From the NCBI GenBank assembly GCA_018713335.1, contig DVOW01000014.1:1-53840 (forward strand): 53,840 nucleotides of DNA, in the 5' to 3' direction. Under the pieces are notes generated by a model. That model saw only the letters and a program-made list of their open reading frames with translations, was not told the origin of the DNA and ran no database searches. The stretch's first letter is position 1. Each line of letters opens with the position of its first letter. This stretch comes from Candidatus Merdivicinus intestinigallinarum (GTDB lineage Bacteria; Bacillota; Clostridia; Oscillospirales; Ruminococcaceae). Below are positions 8,369-16,694 of this stretch, in pieces. The position numbers were made by a program, and so were the translations under genes.

Positions 8369-9031
8369 CTACGGCCGCGTCGAATTGGCCGCGGGGCCTC
8401 CCCGCCGGCCGCCCATGTGGTAAAGCATAGCGTTGCAGATGGCCGCCGCCACATTGCTGCCGCCCTTCCGGCCGCGGGCAACGATTTTCGGCACGTCCGT
8501 TTCCATAAGCATTTCCTTGGACTCAATGACGTTTACAAACCCAACCGGCACGCCAATGACCAGAGCAGGCTTCAGCGTCCCCTCTTTGATGAGCTCGCAG
8601 ACCCGCACCAGCGCCGTCGGGGCGTTGCCCAGAGCAAAGATCAAGGGCCGGTTCAGCTTCGCCGCCTTTTCCATGCAGACTGCCGCCCGGGTAATTTCCC
8701 GTTCTTTCGCTTCCGCCGCCACATCAGGGTCGGAAATAAAGCACTGTACCTCTGCCCCGAATTTGGCCAGAGCCGGCTTGCTGACGCCGGAAAGGGCCAT
8801 TTTGGTGTCGGTAATAATCACCCCGCCGTTTTGTATAGCCTCGGCAAAAGATGCTTCCGCATCAGGGGAAATGTACAGGTTTTCCGCATACTCAAAATCC
8901 GCTGTGGTGTGGATGACCCGCTTGACGATATGCTCCACCGCCGGGTCCGGCTGACGGTCCCCCAGGATTTCCGTAATAATCTCAAAGCTGCGCTTTTCAA
9001 TGTCCGCCGGGCGCACTTTTTGCAGTTCCAT
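8369..9031 (-). CDS. cbiC: Precorrin-8X/cobalt-precorrin-8 methylmutase
   Basis: A 220-residue enzyme that moves a methyl group from C-11 to C-12 to give (hydrogeno)cobyrinate. The family signature RVIHTTADFEYAENL carries the catalytic His, and GVPVGFVNVIESKE plus RKGGSNVAAAICNAML match the C-terminal substrate region. It starts at an ATG with AGGAGG just upstream and is the last gene of the cobalamin operon. The normal protein appears to end near NAMLYHMGG. The final dozen residues are encoded by a copy of a dispersed repeat that also supplies the stop codon, so the C-terminus looks altered by repeat insertion. Confidence 0.93.
   Translation of the reverse strand: MELQKVRPADIEKRSFEIITEILGDRQPDPAVEHIVKRVIHTTADFEYAENLYISPDAEASFAEAIQNGGVIITDTKMALSGVSKPALAKFGAEVQCFISDPDVAAEAKEREITRAAVCMEKAAKLNRPLIFALGNAPTALVRVCELIKEGTLKPALVIGVPVGFVNVIESKEMLMETDVPKIVARGRKGGSNVAAAICNAMLYHMGGRRGGPAANSTRP
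8370..8400 (-). repeat. Type-D repeat overlapping the 3' end of cbiC
   Basis: The coding strand has a GGAGGCC stretch followed by CCAATTCGACGCGG. The same order is found right after the stop of the fusion gene (31489-31517), and CAATTCGACGCGG-like sequence recurs at 31537. It encodes the C-terminal tail and stop of CbiC. Confidence 0.65.
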
Positions 9032-9040
9032 AATATCCTC

Positions 9041-9571
9041 CTAAAACTCGATGCCCTTCCGGGCCATAATCCCCTGGTCGTAAGGATGCTTCTGCTTTTC
9101 CATCCGCGTCACATAATCGGCGGCGTCATGGAGCTCCGGGTCCAGTTTATGCCCGGTCATGACCACCTCCACGCTTGGCGCGCGGTTTTTGAGCAGGGCA
9201 AAAAGCCGTTCCCGGCTCACCAGCTCCAATGCCAGGGCAGAGCCGATCTCATCCAAGATCAGCAGGTCGCAGTTGCCCTCGGCGGCAGCGGCTGCGGCTG
9301 TCTCCAGGTTCAGGTTCTGTTCCGCGGCGCAGGCCGCCTTTTCCTCCGGCGTCATGGAGAAGGAAAAACCGGTGAGGCCGTCCACCGCCAAAATGCTGGC
9401 CCCCATCTGCCGCAGCATCCCGATTTCCCCGGAAGTGCCGTTTTTCAGGAACTGAACCGTCAGCACCCGCAGGCCGCTGCCCAGCGCCCGCAAGGCCAAC
9501 CCCATGGCCGCCGTGGTTTTCCCTTTGCCGTTGCCGTAATAATAATGCACCAGGCCCTTGCTCAGCTTCAC
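9041..9571 (-). CDS. Cob(I)yrinic acid a,c-diamide adenosyltransferase (CobA/CobO type)
   Basis: A 176-residue CobA/CobO/BtuR-type enzyme that attaches the 5'-deoxyadenosyl group of ATP to cob(I)alamin precursors. The phosphate loop [10 protein letters not shown] near residue 13, the RVLTVQFLK strand and [11 protein letters not shown] (Walker B-like) are diagnostic, and the length is near the family norm. It starts with GTG, overlapping the cbiP stop by four bases (GTGA), so translation is coupled. It sits between cbiP and cbiC in the cobalamin operon. Confidence 0.93.
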   Translation of the reverse strand: MKLSKGLVHYYYGNGKGKTTAAMGLALRALGSGLRVLTVQFLKNGTSGEIGMLRQMGASILAVDGLTGFSFSMTPEEKAACAAEQNLNLETAAAAAAEGNCDLLILDEIGSALALELVSRERLFALLKNRAPSVEVVMTGHKLDPELHDAADYVTRMEKQKHPYDQGIMARKGIEF

Positions 9572-11028
9572 AGATTTACCCCCTCGTCCAGAATCTTGTA
9601 AATTTTCTCCATGTCCAAAGACTGCCGCAATGCGTCGGCCAGCTTGTCGTACTGCTCCTCCTTATAAGCGGCAATGTCAAAGGCCTTGATCTCGCTGGCG
9701 TCCAGTCCTTTGGCGGCAAAGAGGGCCTCGGCCACGGCTTTGGTGATTTCCTCCCGGTCAAAGAAACCGTGGAGGTAAGTGCCGTAAATATTCCCGTGGT
9801 TCACCACCATGCCCTCCGCATCGGTGACGCCCATGTGGATTTCATATCCTTCGTAGGTCAGCCCGGAGATTCCGGCAAAAATGCCGCCCACTTCCGGCAC
9901 CTGGCCGGTGACCCGGGTGCGGGTCTTGTTTTCCGCAAAGACGGTGGAGAAAGGCAGGAGCCCCAGCCCCGCCATCTGGCCGCCGTGCTCCACACCATAG
10001 GGGTCGGACAGGGACAGGCCCAGCATCTGATATCCGCCGCAGATTCCGATTACCGGCCTGCCCTTGGCGGCGTGCTGCAAAATCCGGGCCTCCAGGCCGG
10101 ACTGGCGCAGGAATTCCAGGTCGCCCATGGTGTTTTTGGTGCCGGGCAGGATAATCAGGTCCGGGTCCCCCAAATCGCTGACGGAGCCCACATACCGCAG
10201 GGACACCCCGTCCAGGTATTCCAGAGGGTTAAAATCGGTAAAGTTGGAGATTCGGGGCAGGCGGATCACCGCAATGTCCACCGCCGCCTTCTGATTTTTC
10301 CGGGTGAAGCGGTCGGTCAGGCTGTCCTCATCGTCCAAATCCAGGTACAGGTATGGAACCACGCCGACGGTGGGCACATGGACCAAGTCCTCCAGCATCC
10401 GCAGGCCCGGCTCCAGGATGGAAACATCCCCCCGGAACTTGTTGATGACGGTGCCCTTGACCATGGCCTTTTCGTCGTCCTCCAAGAGCATCATGGTCCC
10501 GGCCAGGGCCGCGAACACGCCGCCCCGGTCGATATCCCCCACCAGTAAAACCGGGGCCTTGGCCATTTTCGCCATGCCCATATTGACGATGTCCTGCTGT
10601 TTTAAGTTGATTTCCGCCGGGCTGCCCGCGCCTTCAATGACAATGATGTCGTTTTCCGCGGCCAGGCTGTCGTAGGCTTTCATAATGTCGGGGATCAGGG
10701 CTGTTTTCTGCTTATAATAATCCCGGGCGGAAAGGTTGCCCCGAACTTCCCCGTTGACAATGACCTGGGAGCCCATGTCGCTGGTGGGCTTTAAGAGGAT
10801 GGGGTTCATCCGTACGTCCGGCTCCACACCGGCGGCCTCGGCCTGCATCACCTGTGCCCGGCCCATTTCCAGGCCGTCCCGGGTAATAAAGGAGTTAAGG
10901 GCCATGTTCTGGGATTTAAAGGGGACCACCCGGTAGCCGTCCTGCTTGAAAATGCGGCACAAACCGGCCACAACGAAGCTTTTACCGGCGTTGGAGGTGG
11001 TGCCCTGCACCATAATCGCTTTTGCCAT
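9568..11028 (-). CDS. cbiP: Adenosylcobyric acid synthase (glutamine-hydrolysing)
   Basis: A 486-residue enzyme (also called cobQ) that amidates side chains b, d, e and g of adenosylcobyrinate a,c-diamide. The N-terminal dethiobiotin-synthetase-like domain starts [17 protein letters not shown] with a P-loop. The C-terminal class I-like amidotransferase domain has the nucleophile Cys in [10 protein letters not shown] and the His in [10 protein letters not shown]. The start at 11028 is chosen because AAAGG lies nine bases upstream and homologues begin MAKAIM. An ATG at 11037 overlaps the preceding stop but has poor spacing. It lies in the cobalamin operon after cobD. Confidence 0.94.
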   Translation of the reverse strand: MAKAIMVQGTTSNAGKSFVVAGLCRIFKQDGYRVVPFKSQNMALNSFITRDGLEMGRAQVMQAEAAGVEPDVRMNPILLKPTSDMGSQVIVNGEVRGNLSARDYYKQKTALIPDIMKAYDSLAAENDIIVIEGAGSPAEINLKQQDIVNMGMAKMAKAPVLLVGDIDRGGVFAALAGTMMLLEDDEKAMVKGTVINKFRGDVSILEPGLRMLEDLVHVPTVGVVPYLYLDLDDEDSLTDRFTRKNQKAAVDIAVIRLPRISNFTDFNPLEYLDGVSLRYVGSVSDLGDPDLIILPGTKNTMGDLEFLRQSGLEARILQHAAKGRPVIGICGGYQMLGLSLSDPYGVEHGGQMAGLGLLPFSTVFAENKTRTRVTGQVPEVGGIFAGISGLTYEGYEIHMGVTDAEGMVVNHGNIYGTYLHGFFDREEITKAVAEALFAAKGLDASEIKAFDIAAYKEEQYDKLADALRQSLDMEKIYKILDEGVNL

Positions 11029-11033
11029 GAAAA

Positions 11034-12113
11034 TCATCCTTTCTGTCCGGCAATCTGCCGCAGAGCCGCGGCGAACGCCCTGTTTTCTTCCGCCGTCCGG
11101 ACGGCGATGCGGTAGTAGGTTTCATCCAGACTGTGGTAATTTTTGCAGGAACGGATGAGGATCCCGTGCTTCAAAAGTTCTTCCGGCAAATGCCCGTCCC
11201 GCCACCGGAAAAAGAGGTAGTTGGCCTCCGACGGGAACACCTGCGCCCCGGCTTCTTCCAAGGTTTTATGGAGAAACGCCCGGTTTTCCCGGACATATTC
11301 CCGGGTTTTGGCAGCATATTCCCTTTCGGAAAGGGCGGCGATCCCGGCAGCCTGAGCCGGGGTGGATACGCTCCAGGCCTGGCCGCTGGCGGCGATCTCC
11401 CCCGCCAGCTTCTCCGAGCCGCACAGCAGGAATCCCAGCCGCAGACCCGCCATAGCGTAAAGTTTCGTAAAGGCCTTTAAAATCAGCAGATTCTCAAACC
11501 GGGAAAGCGCCGGGACCATGGATTTTTCCGCCCCTTTTTCCACAAAGGAGAGGAAGCACTCGTCTATCACCAGCAGCGCCCCCGCTTCCCGGCATTTTTC
11601 CGCCAAACGGCAAAGGTACTCCCGGCCGGCGGTGATGCCCGTGGGATTGTTGGGGTTGCAGAAAAATACAATCGAAACGCCGGGTTTTACCGCGTCCAAA
11701 ACCGCCTCGTCCGGCGCGAAGCCCTTTTCCGGGGACAGAGGGAAAATTTCCGTTTCCGCCCCGGCGTTTTGCAGAGCCAGCTCATATTCGGCGAAGGTGG
11801 GGGCCAAAACCAGCCCTTTTTCCGGTTTTACGGCCCATACAAGCCGGTAAAGCAGGTCGGCGGCGCCGTTGCCGCAGACGATTTGCCCCGCCGGAATTCC
11901 TTCCTCTTTGGAAATGGCCTCCCGCAGCTCCCGGCAGAGGGGGTCCGGGTAGGCCTCGCTTGCGGAAATGGCGGAAATGGCCGCCTGTTTGACGGATTCC
12001 GGCATCCCTAAGGGATTCAAATTTGCGGAAAAGTCCAGGAGCTTCTGGCCGGGTTTCAAGTCTCGGTGGGTGTAGATGTCCCCGCCGTGAATCAAAGCTT
12101 TCTCAGAATACAA
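11034..12113 (-). CDS. cobD: L-threonine-O-3-phosphate decarboxylase (fold type I aminotransferase family)
   Basis: This PLP enzyme of about 359 residues makes (R)-1-amino-2-propanol phosphate, the linker of cobalamin. [11 protein letters not shown] near the N-terminus is typical of CobD rather than histidinol-phosphate aminotransferase. [17 protein letters not shown] and the Schiff-base lysine in [16 protein letters not shown] are present. The start is uncertain: the only in-frame candidates near the expected N-terminus are TTG codons at 12143, 12113 and 12095. The one at 12113 has GGGGGTG nine bases upstream and overlaps the cbiB end. It belongs to the cobalamin operon between cbiB and cbiP. 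Confidence 0.88.
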   Translation of the reverse strand: MYSEKALIHGGDIYTHRDLKPGQKLLDFSANLNPLGMPESVKQAAISAISASEAYPDPLCRELREAISKEEGIPAGQIVCGNGAADLLYRLVWAVKPEKGLVLAPTFAEYELALQNAGAETEIFPLSPEKGFAPDEAVLDAVKPGVSIVFFCNPNNPTGITAGREYLCRLAEKCREAGALLVIDECFLSFVEKGAEKSMVPALSRFENLLILKAFTKLYAMAGLRLGFLLCGSEKLAGEIAASGQAWSVSTPAQAAGIAALSEREYAAKTREYVRENRAFLHKTLEEAGAQVFPSEANYLFFRWRDGHLPEELLKHGILIRSCKNYHSLDETYYRIAVRTAEENRAFAAALRQIAGQKG

Positions 12114-13074
12114 GGAGACACACCCCCAGACGGACTGCCCCAAATACCACCAGGGCCAGCACAGCGGTCATGTACATGAGCCGGTTCGCCCGGCGGACAT
12201 CGGCCCGTTCAATGGGGCGCAGGTCGTCGCCGATGGTGGGCTTTTTCACCAGCTTGCCGAAGTAATAAGCGTCCCCGGCCAGCTGCACCCGCAAAGCCCC
12301 GGCGCAGACGGACTCCGTCCGGGCGGAATTGGGGCTTGCGTGGTTTTTATGGTCCCGCTTATAAATCCGGGCGGCATTTTTGGCGTCAAATCCCGGCAAA
12401 ATAGCGCTGGCGGCAATCATGAGCCATGCCGACAGGATGGCCGGGATGAAGTTGAACACGTCGTCCACCTTGGCGGAAACCCGGCCGAAATACAGGTACT
12501 TGTCGTTTTTATACCCCACCATGGAATCCAGGGTGTTGACCCCTTTATACAGGAAACCCAAGGCCGGACCGCCGATCATCATGTAAAACAGCGGCGCGAT
12601 GACCCCGTCGGAGGCGTTTTCCGCCACAGTTTCCACCGCAGCTTTGACGATGCCGGGTTCCTCCAGCCGCTCCGTGTCCCGGCCCACGATCCAGGAAAGG
12701 TACTTCCGTGCGCCCTGCAAGTCGCCTTTGTCCAGCTCTTTGCTGACCCGCATACTCTCATCCCGGAGGGATTTGGTGGCCAGGATCTGGTAGCAGAAAA
12801 TGGCCCCTAAGGCAATCCGCAGCCAGGGATGGACAAGCCCAGCCAGCCAAAGGAGCAGAAAAGGCACGGCGAAGCTCAAAAGCGGGATGCACACGGCCAG
12901 CACCGCCCCCGCCGCCAATTCCCCTTTGGGAGTTTTGGGGAAGATTTTCCGCAGGAGCTTTTCGCCCCCGGAAATGCCCAGCCCAATGAGCCGGACCGGG
13001 TGGTAAAGCCAGTGGGGGTCGCCCAAAATCAGGTCCAGCCCAAAACCCAGGACTGCCATCAACAGAATTTCCAT
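12103..13074 (-). CDS. cbiB: Adenosylcobinamide-phosphate synthase
   Basis: A 323-residue membrane protein that joins aminopropanol phosphate to adenosylcobyrate. It starts MEILLMAVLGFGLDLILGDP, the standard CbiB opening. It has RLIG, ENASDGVIAPLFYMMIGGPALGFLYKGVNTLDSMVGYKN in pieces as conserved family blocks, and several hydrophobic helices. AGGAGG is ten bases before the ATG. The gene begins four bases after the stop of cobC and overlaps the start of cobD, so it is tightly embedded in the operon. A longer frame reading upstream into cobC is not needed. Confidence 0.94.
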   Translation of the reverse strand: MEILLMAVLGFGLDLILGDPHWLYHPVRLIGLGISGGEKLLRKIFPKTPKGELAAGAVLAVCIPLLSFAVPFLLLWLAGLVHPWLRIALGAIFCYQILATKSLRDESMRVSKELDKGDLQGARKYLSWIVGRDTERLEEPGIVKAAVETVAENASDGVIAPLFYMMIGGPALGFLYKGVNTLDSMVGYKNDKYLYFGRVSAKVDDVFNFIPAILSAWLMIAASAILPGFDAKNAARIYKRDHKNHASPNSARTESVCAGALRVQLAGDAYYFGKLVKKPTIGDDLRPIERADVRRANRLMYMTAVLALVVFGAVRLGVCLLVF

Positions 13075-13078
13075 GCTA

Positions 13079-13681
13079 CTAGTTCCTCCTGTCCCCCAGG
13101 GGGGTGATATGTTCCAAACGCCCGGTGTCCGGGTCATACCGGCAGCGGTAACCGCCGCCGTTTTTGGCCTGCCAGCTGTAAAAATCTCCGTGGGGATGGG
13201 AAAAGGCGTCCAAAACGGCCATAATGGTCCCGCCGTGGCAGACAATGGTGACGAAAGCGCCGTCCGGGATTTCCTTCATGGTTTCCAAAAAGGCAGCCGC
13301 GCAGCGTTTCCGGAAAGCCTCCGGCGATTCTCCCCCGGGGAACGGGATCGTTCCGCCGGAATCGATCCACCGCTGGTAATCGGGGTTGCCGTTTAAATCC
13401 TCGTAGGATTTCCCCTCAAATTCCCCGAAATCCGTTTCCCGGAAATCGGAAACCGTTCGGATTTCCCCGTTGGGGAACAACAGCTCCGCCGTTTCCACGC
13501 ACCGTTTCAAGGGACTGGCCAGCAAAATCCCCGGTTTATCCGGATAAACTCCCGCCTGCCGGTTCTCCCGCAGAATGGCAATCCCCTCCGGGCAGAGGGG
13601 CTCGTCGGTCCTCCCGATATAGGCCCCCCGCAGATTCCCGGCGGTTTTGCCGTGGCGGATGAAGGTCGCCTGGATGCTCAT
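13079..13681 (-). CDS. cobC: Histidine phosphatase, probable alpha-ribazole phosphatase
   Basis: A 200-residue branched histidine-phosphatase protein. RHG near residue 9 carries the phosphohistidine, followed by the second Arg in SPLKRCVET, the acid Glu in ETDFGEFEGKSYEDL and the second His in IVCHGGTI. In a cobalamin operon the expected job is removal of phosphate from alpha-ribazole phosphate or cobalamin phosphate. The start overlaps the preceding gene by four bases (ATGA). The family alone does not prove the substrate; the operon position makes the assignment likely. Confidence 0.85.
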   Translation of the reverse strand: MSIQATFIRHGKTAGNLRGAYIGRTDEPLCPEGIAILRENRQAGVYPDKPGILLASPLKRCVETAELLFPNGEIRTVSDFRETDFGEFEGKSYEDLNGNPDYQRWIDSGGTIPFPGGESPEAFRKRCAAAFLETMKEIPDGAFVTIVCHGGTIMAVLDAFSHPHGDFYSWQAKNGGGYRCRYDPDTGRLEHITPLGDRRN

Positions 13682-14070
13682 GCTTTCCCCTCCGATTTGA
13701 GAATGGTGGGGATGCCGCAGTAGACTCGTTCCACTTCCTCAGCCATGGCCGCCAGTTCGCAGCAGATCCGGCCCACCGCCTCCCGGTATTCCCGGTCGCC
13801 TTTTTCAATGGGCACCACGCCGCCGCCCACCTCGTCGCAGGCGATGGTGATGGAAGGGTGCTGTTTCACTTGTTCCAAAACAAAGGCCTTGGGGTCGATG
13901 CCCGCCTCCAAAAGCCGCCGGATGAGGAAATTCAGCCGGGTAAGGGCGGGCTTTTGAAAGGCTTCCGCAAAGGGCACCGTTTCCCCGTTGGCGATTTCCT
14001 CCGGCTGGAACCCCAGGGCCAGCAGGCGTTCATATTTTCCGGCAAAAATGCCGCCGGTAATCAGTTTCAT
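13678..14070 (-). CDS. Short CobU-like protein with a degenerate P-loop
   Basis: A 130-residue protein starting MKLITGGIFAGKYERLL. Its second half, CDEVGGGVVPIEKGDREYREAVGR...AEEVERVYCGIP, matches the end of adenosylcobinamide kinase/guanylyltransferase CobU (NEVG-G-VP...R...G-N--LA---D-V-----G-P). The P-loop reads GGIFAGKY, with Tyr where the family has Ser/Thr, and the protein is about 50 residues short. A complete cobU is two genes away, so this may be a specialised or regulatory paralogue, or an incomplete enzyme. The start at 14070 overlaps the cobS stop by four bases; a longer frame that reads cobS out of frame is rejected. Confidence 0.7.
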   Translation of the reverse strand: MKLITGGIFAGKYERLLALGFQPEEIANGETVPFAEAFQKPALTRLNFLIRRLLEAGIDPKAFVLEQVKQHPSITIACDEVGGGVVPIEKGDREYREAVGRICCELAAMAEEVERVYCGIPTILKSEGKA

Positions 14071-14837
14071 GCCAAAATTCCTCCCAAAACTGCCGCCGCA
14101 AGAAAGAGCATTTCCATAAGGCAGGTCATATACCCGGCCAGGTCGCCGGTAATGCCGCCGAATTCCCGGCGGGACATCTTGTAAAACCAAAAGTAAAAGA
14201 GCAGGGCCGCCGCCAGGGTCCCAAGGCCCACCCAAAGGTTCATGGCCATCATGCAGCCAAAGCCCAGGAGAGCAAACAGCACGCTGAACACCCGGACGGT
14301 CTTTTTCTGGGCCGCGTCGGCAAACAGACGGGCCAAACCGGTATTTTTGGCCGCCGGGAAGGTGACGATAGCAAAGGCGGAAAAGCTCCGGGCAATCAGA
14401 AAGCCAGCCCCGTAAAACCAGGCCATGCGGGGACTTTGGGCCAATGCCCCGGCCAGGGCGAACATGGCAATCAGGTACATGCCGCTGCGAATGACGCCGA
14501 AGGCCCCAATGTGGGGGTCCTTCATGATTTCCAGCTTTTTGGCCGGCTCCAGGTGGGAATGAAGGCCGTCGGAGGTGTCCACAAAGCCGTCCAGGTGGAT
14601 GCCGCCGGTGACCAGCAGAGGGATCAGCACCATCCCTCCCGCAAACAGGAAGGCCGACAGGCCAAAGGTCATGCAGAGCCAGCCCCACAGGCCGCACAAG
14701 GCCCCGATGACCGCCCCCACAACCGGGAAAAAGCAGAGGGCGTACTTCATGCTGTCCGCCGTCCATTCCACCTGGGGCATGGGCAGAGCCGAATACATGG
14801 AAAAAGCGGTTACCAAACCGCACCACAGTTTTTTCAT
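14067..14837 (-). CDS. cobS: Adenosylcobinamide-GDP ribazoletransferase
   Basis: A 256-residue integral membrane enzyme that joins the activated corrinoid to alpha-ribazole (phosphate), completing cobalamin. The signature GGIHLDGFVDTSDGL near residues 77-92, with the metal-binding acids, and KDPHIGAFGVI further on are diagnostic. Six or seven hydrophobic helices follow. The ATG is immediately after the cobU TAA, and AAAGGAG lies within the end of cobU. It overlaps the small CobU-like gene by four bases. Confidence 0.95.
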   Translation of the reverse strand: MKKLWCGLVTAFSMYSALPMPQVEWTADSMKYALCFFPVVGAVIGALCGLWGWLCMTFGLSAFLFAGGMVLIPLLVTGGIHLDGFVDTSDGLHSHLEPAKKLEIMKDPHIGAFGVIRSGMYLIAMFALAGALAQSPRMAWFYGAGFLIARSFSAFAIVTFPAAKNTGLARLFADAAQKKTVRVFSVLFALLGFGCMMAMNLWVGLGTLAAALLFYFWFYKMSRREFGGITGDLAGYMTCLMEMLFLAAAVLGGILA

Positions 14838-15362
14838 TTACAAAACTCCTTTGTGGAATACGGGGCAGCCGCAGATTACCTCGGCAACCGCGTCCGCTTT
14901 TGCAGCCAGACGGCGATTCAGTTCCCCTAAAAATTCCATATATTGCAGGGTTTCCGGATGGTAATTGTCCCCATCCTGGAACACCTCGTTGGATACGATG
15001 ACCAGATTTTCCGCCGACTCCCGCAGTTTGTCGATTCCCGCCAGAATCCGGCTCACCAAATCGCCTTTTTCCCAGCCTTCCGGGCCGTACATTTCATTGG
15101 CCAGCAGATTGGAAAGACACTCCAAAAGCACCGCGTCATACCCTTCCGGAATGGCGGCGTCCTTCATTCCCCGGTAAATCTCCCAGGTATCGAAGCCCTT
15201 TTCCTTCCGCATTTCCCGGTGGCGGTCGATGCGGCGCAGGCACTCTTCGTCAAAGGGCTGCATGGTGGCGGCGTACAGGCGTTTTTCCCCCAGCTTCACC
15301 GTCACAGACTCCGCAAAGGCGGATTTGCCGCTGGCGCTTCCCCCTAAAATCAGCGCGAACAT
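14838..15362 (-). CDS. cobU: Adenosylcobinamide kinase/adenosylcobinamide-phosphate guanylyltransferase
   Basis: A 174-residue bifunctional enzyme that phosphorylates adenosylcobinamide and then forms the GDP-activated intermediate used by cobS. It has the complete P-loop GGSASGKSAFAE, the DRHREMRKEKGFDTWE segment containing the guanylylated His region, LLECLSNLLANE and VSNEVF near the end. Length is normal. AGGAGG lies six bases before the ATG, directly after the cobT stop. The family order cobT-cobU-cobS is standard. Confidence 0.95.
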   Translation of the reverse strand: MFALILGGSASGKSAFAESVTVKLGEKRLYAATMQPFDEECLRRIDRHREMRKEKGFDTWEIYRGMKDAAIPEGYDAVLLECLSNLLANEMYGPEGWEKGDLVSRILAGIDKLRESAENLVIVSNEVFQDGDNYHPETLQYMEFLGELNRRLAAKADAVAEVICGCPVFHKGVL

Positions 15363-15373
15363 GGAAAACCCTC

Positions 15374-16435
15374 CTAATCGTCAAAGTGGGTGTAGGTCTG
15401 GATGTTGGCTTCTTCAAAGTTGCTCATTTCCCGGTAAACCGCCAGCCCCATGTCCAGCAGCGGGAAAAGGCAGACCGCCCCGGTGCCTTCGCCCAGGCAC
15501 ATATCCGCCGTAATCATGGGAGAAAGGCCCAGCTCGTCCAAGAGCATCCGGCCGGCGGGTTCCGCCGACACATGGGAAGCGAACATGGCGCATTTGGCCG
15601 CCGGGCAGAGCCGGGCGGCAATCAGGGCCGCAGCCCCGGAAATAAAGCCGTCCACCACAACGGGCACCCGGTAAATGGCCCCGCCTAGGAATGCCCCGGC
15701 GATCCCGGCGATGTCCAGGCCGCCCACCTTGCAAAGGACGTCGATGGGGTCGGAGGGGTCGGGCCGGTTCATCTCAATGGCTTTGCGGATGGCGTTCACT
15801 TTCCGGTTCAGGCCCGCTTTGTCCAAGCCAGCGCCCCGGCCGGTGACGTCCTCCACCGGTTTGTTCATCAAAACAGACACCACGGCGGAACTGGTGGTGG
15901 TGTTGCCGATGCCCATTTCGCCGGTGGCAATGATGCCGTAACCCTGCTCTTTCAGCCGGCGCACCATGTCGATGCCCACTAAGATGGCTTTCTCCGCTTC
16001 CTCCCGGGTCATGGCCGGGCCTTTGGTCATATCGGCAGTGCCAAGGCGGATTTTCCGGTCAATGAGGCCGGGGACGTTCATTTCCCGTTCAATGCCGATG
16101 TCCACCGGGACAATATCGGCATGGGCCGCCCGGGCCATGGCGCAGACGCTGGTGTTCCCCTTGGTGAAATTCTCCGAAACCGTGGCGGTGACGCTGGAAT
16201 CGCACTGGGTGACCCCCTGGGCCACCACGCCGTTGTCGGCGCAGAAAATCAGCACGCAGCGTTTGGAAATGTCCACGTTTATATCGCCGGTCAGGGCGGC
16301 CATATGCCGGACAGCGGTTTCCAGCTTGCCCAAGCTGTCTAAAGGTTTGGCGATGGAATCCCAGTGCTTGTGGGACAGCTCCTCCGCCTGTTCATCCAAG
16401 GGTTTGATGGTTTTTAACAATTCCGGCAGTGTCAT
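15374..16435 (-). CDS. cobT: Nicotinate-nucleotide--dimethylbenzimidazole phosphoribosyltransferase
   Basis: A 353-residue enzyme that makes alpha-ribazole 5'-phosphate from nicotinate mononucleotide and a lower-ligand base. FCADNGVVAQGVTQCDSSVT, GEMGIGNTTTSSA and the catalytic Glu in CLGEGTGA are the family landmarks. The start at 16435 (MTLPELLKTIKPLDEQ) has GGAAGGAG eight bases upstream; a much longer frame continues upstream into noncoding repeat and is rejected. No bluB or bza genes for base synthesis are in the window, so the lower ligand is unknown. Confidence 0.95.
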   Translation of the reverse strand: MTLPELLKTIKPLDEQAEELSHKHWDSIAKPLDSLGKLETAVRHMAALTGDINVDISKRCVLIFCADNGVVAQGVTQCDSSVTATVSENFTKGNTSVCAMARAAHADIVPVDIGIEREMNVPGLIDRKIRLGTADMTKGPAMTREEAEKAILVGIDMVRRLKEQGYGIIATGEMGIGNTTTSSAVVSVLMNKPVEDVTGRGAGLDKAGLNRKVNAIRKAIEMNRPDPSDPIDVLCKVGGLDIAGIAGAFLGGAIYRVPVVVDGFISGAAALIAARLCPAAKCAMFASHVSAEPAGRMLLDELGLSPMITADMCLGEGTGAVCLFPLLDMGLAVYREMSNFEEANIQTYTHFDD

Positions 16436-16492
16436 TTCCGGTTCTCCTTCCGTTGAGGTAATTGAAACAAATAGGCGAATGCAAAAGTTTTC

Positions 16493-16650
16493 GCCCGCCT
16501 TTTTCAAAAGGCGGCAGGATTCCAAAGGACAGAGTCCTTGGTCGCGTTCCGCAGAACGCGAAATCTCTTTCTCATAAAGCTTCCGCTTGCTGCGGCAAGC
16601 GGCCAAAGGCTCTGCCTTTGGATTCCGCAATTTTTCGAGAAAAATTGAGT
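16493..16650 (-). repeat. Type-B hairpin array inside the cobalamin operon
   Basis: Between cbiA and cobT lie consecutive hairpins: arms around CTTTTT-C-AAAAG (16496-16515), CCAAAGG/CCTTGG (16522-16541), CGCGTTC-CGCA-GAACGCG (16543-16560), a CCGCTTG-type hairpin (about 16582-16603), CCAAAGG-ctctg-CCTTTGG (16603-16621) and AATTTTT/AAAAATT (about 16628-16645). The first three occur in the same order at 43628-43690 with different but still complementary outer arms. No gene fits here. The array is transcribed within the operon and could affect mRNA processing or relative expression. Confidence 0.7.
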
Positions 16651-16694
16651 AAAGCTTTTCCTTTTCCCGTCCGCACAGGTTTCTAAATAAACCC

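Noticed and set aside
8182-8526. Open frame of 114 codons on the minus strand
   Set aside because: It covers type-C repeats and part of cbiC out of frame.
8417-9601. 394-codon open frame on the plus strand
   Set aside because: Antisense to cbiC and the adenosyltransferase gene, both clearly coding; long shadow frames are common in this GC-rich DNA.
13678-14826. 382-codon frame as one gene
   Set aside because: Its first 250 codons read cobS out of frame; only the last 131 codons from 14070 are real.
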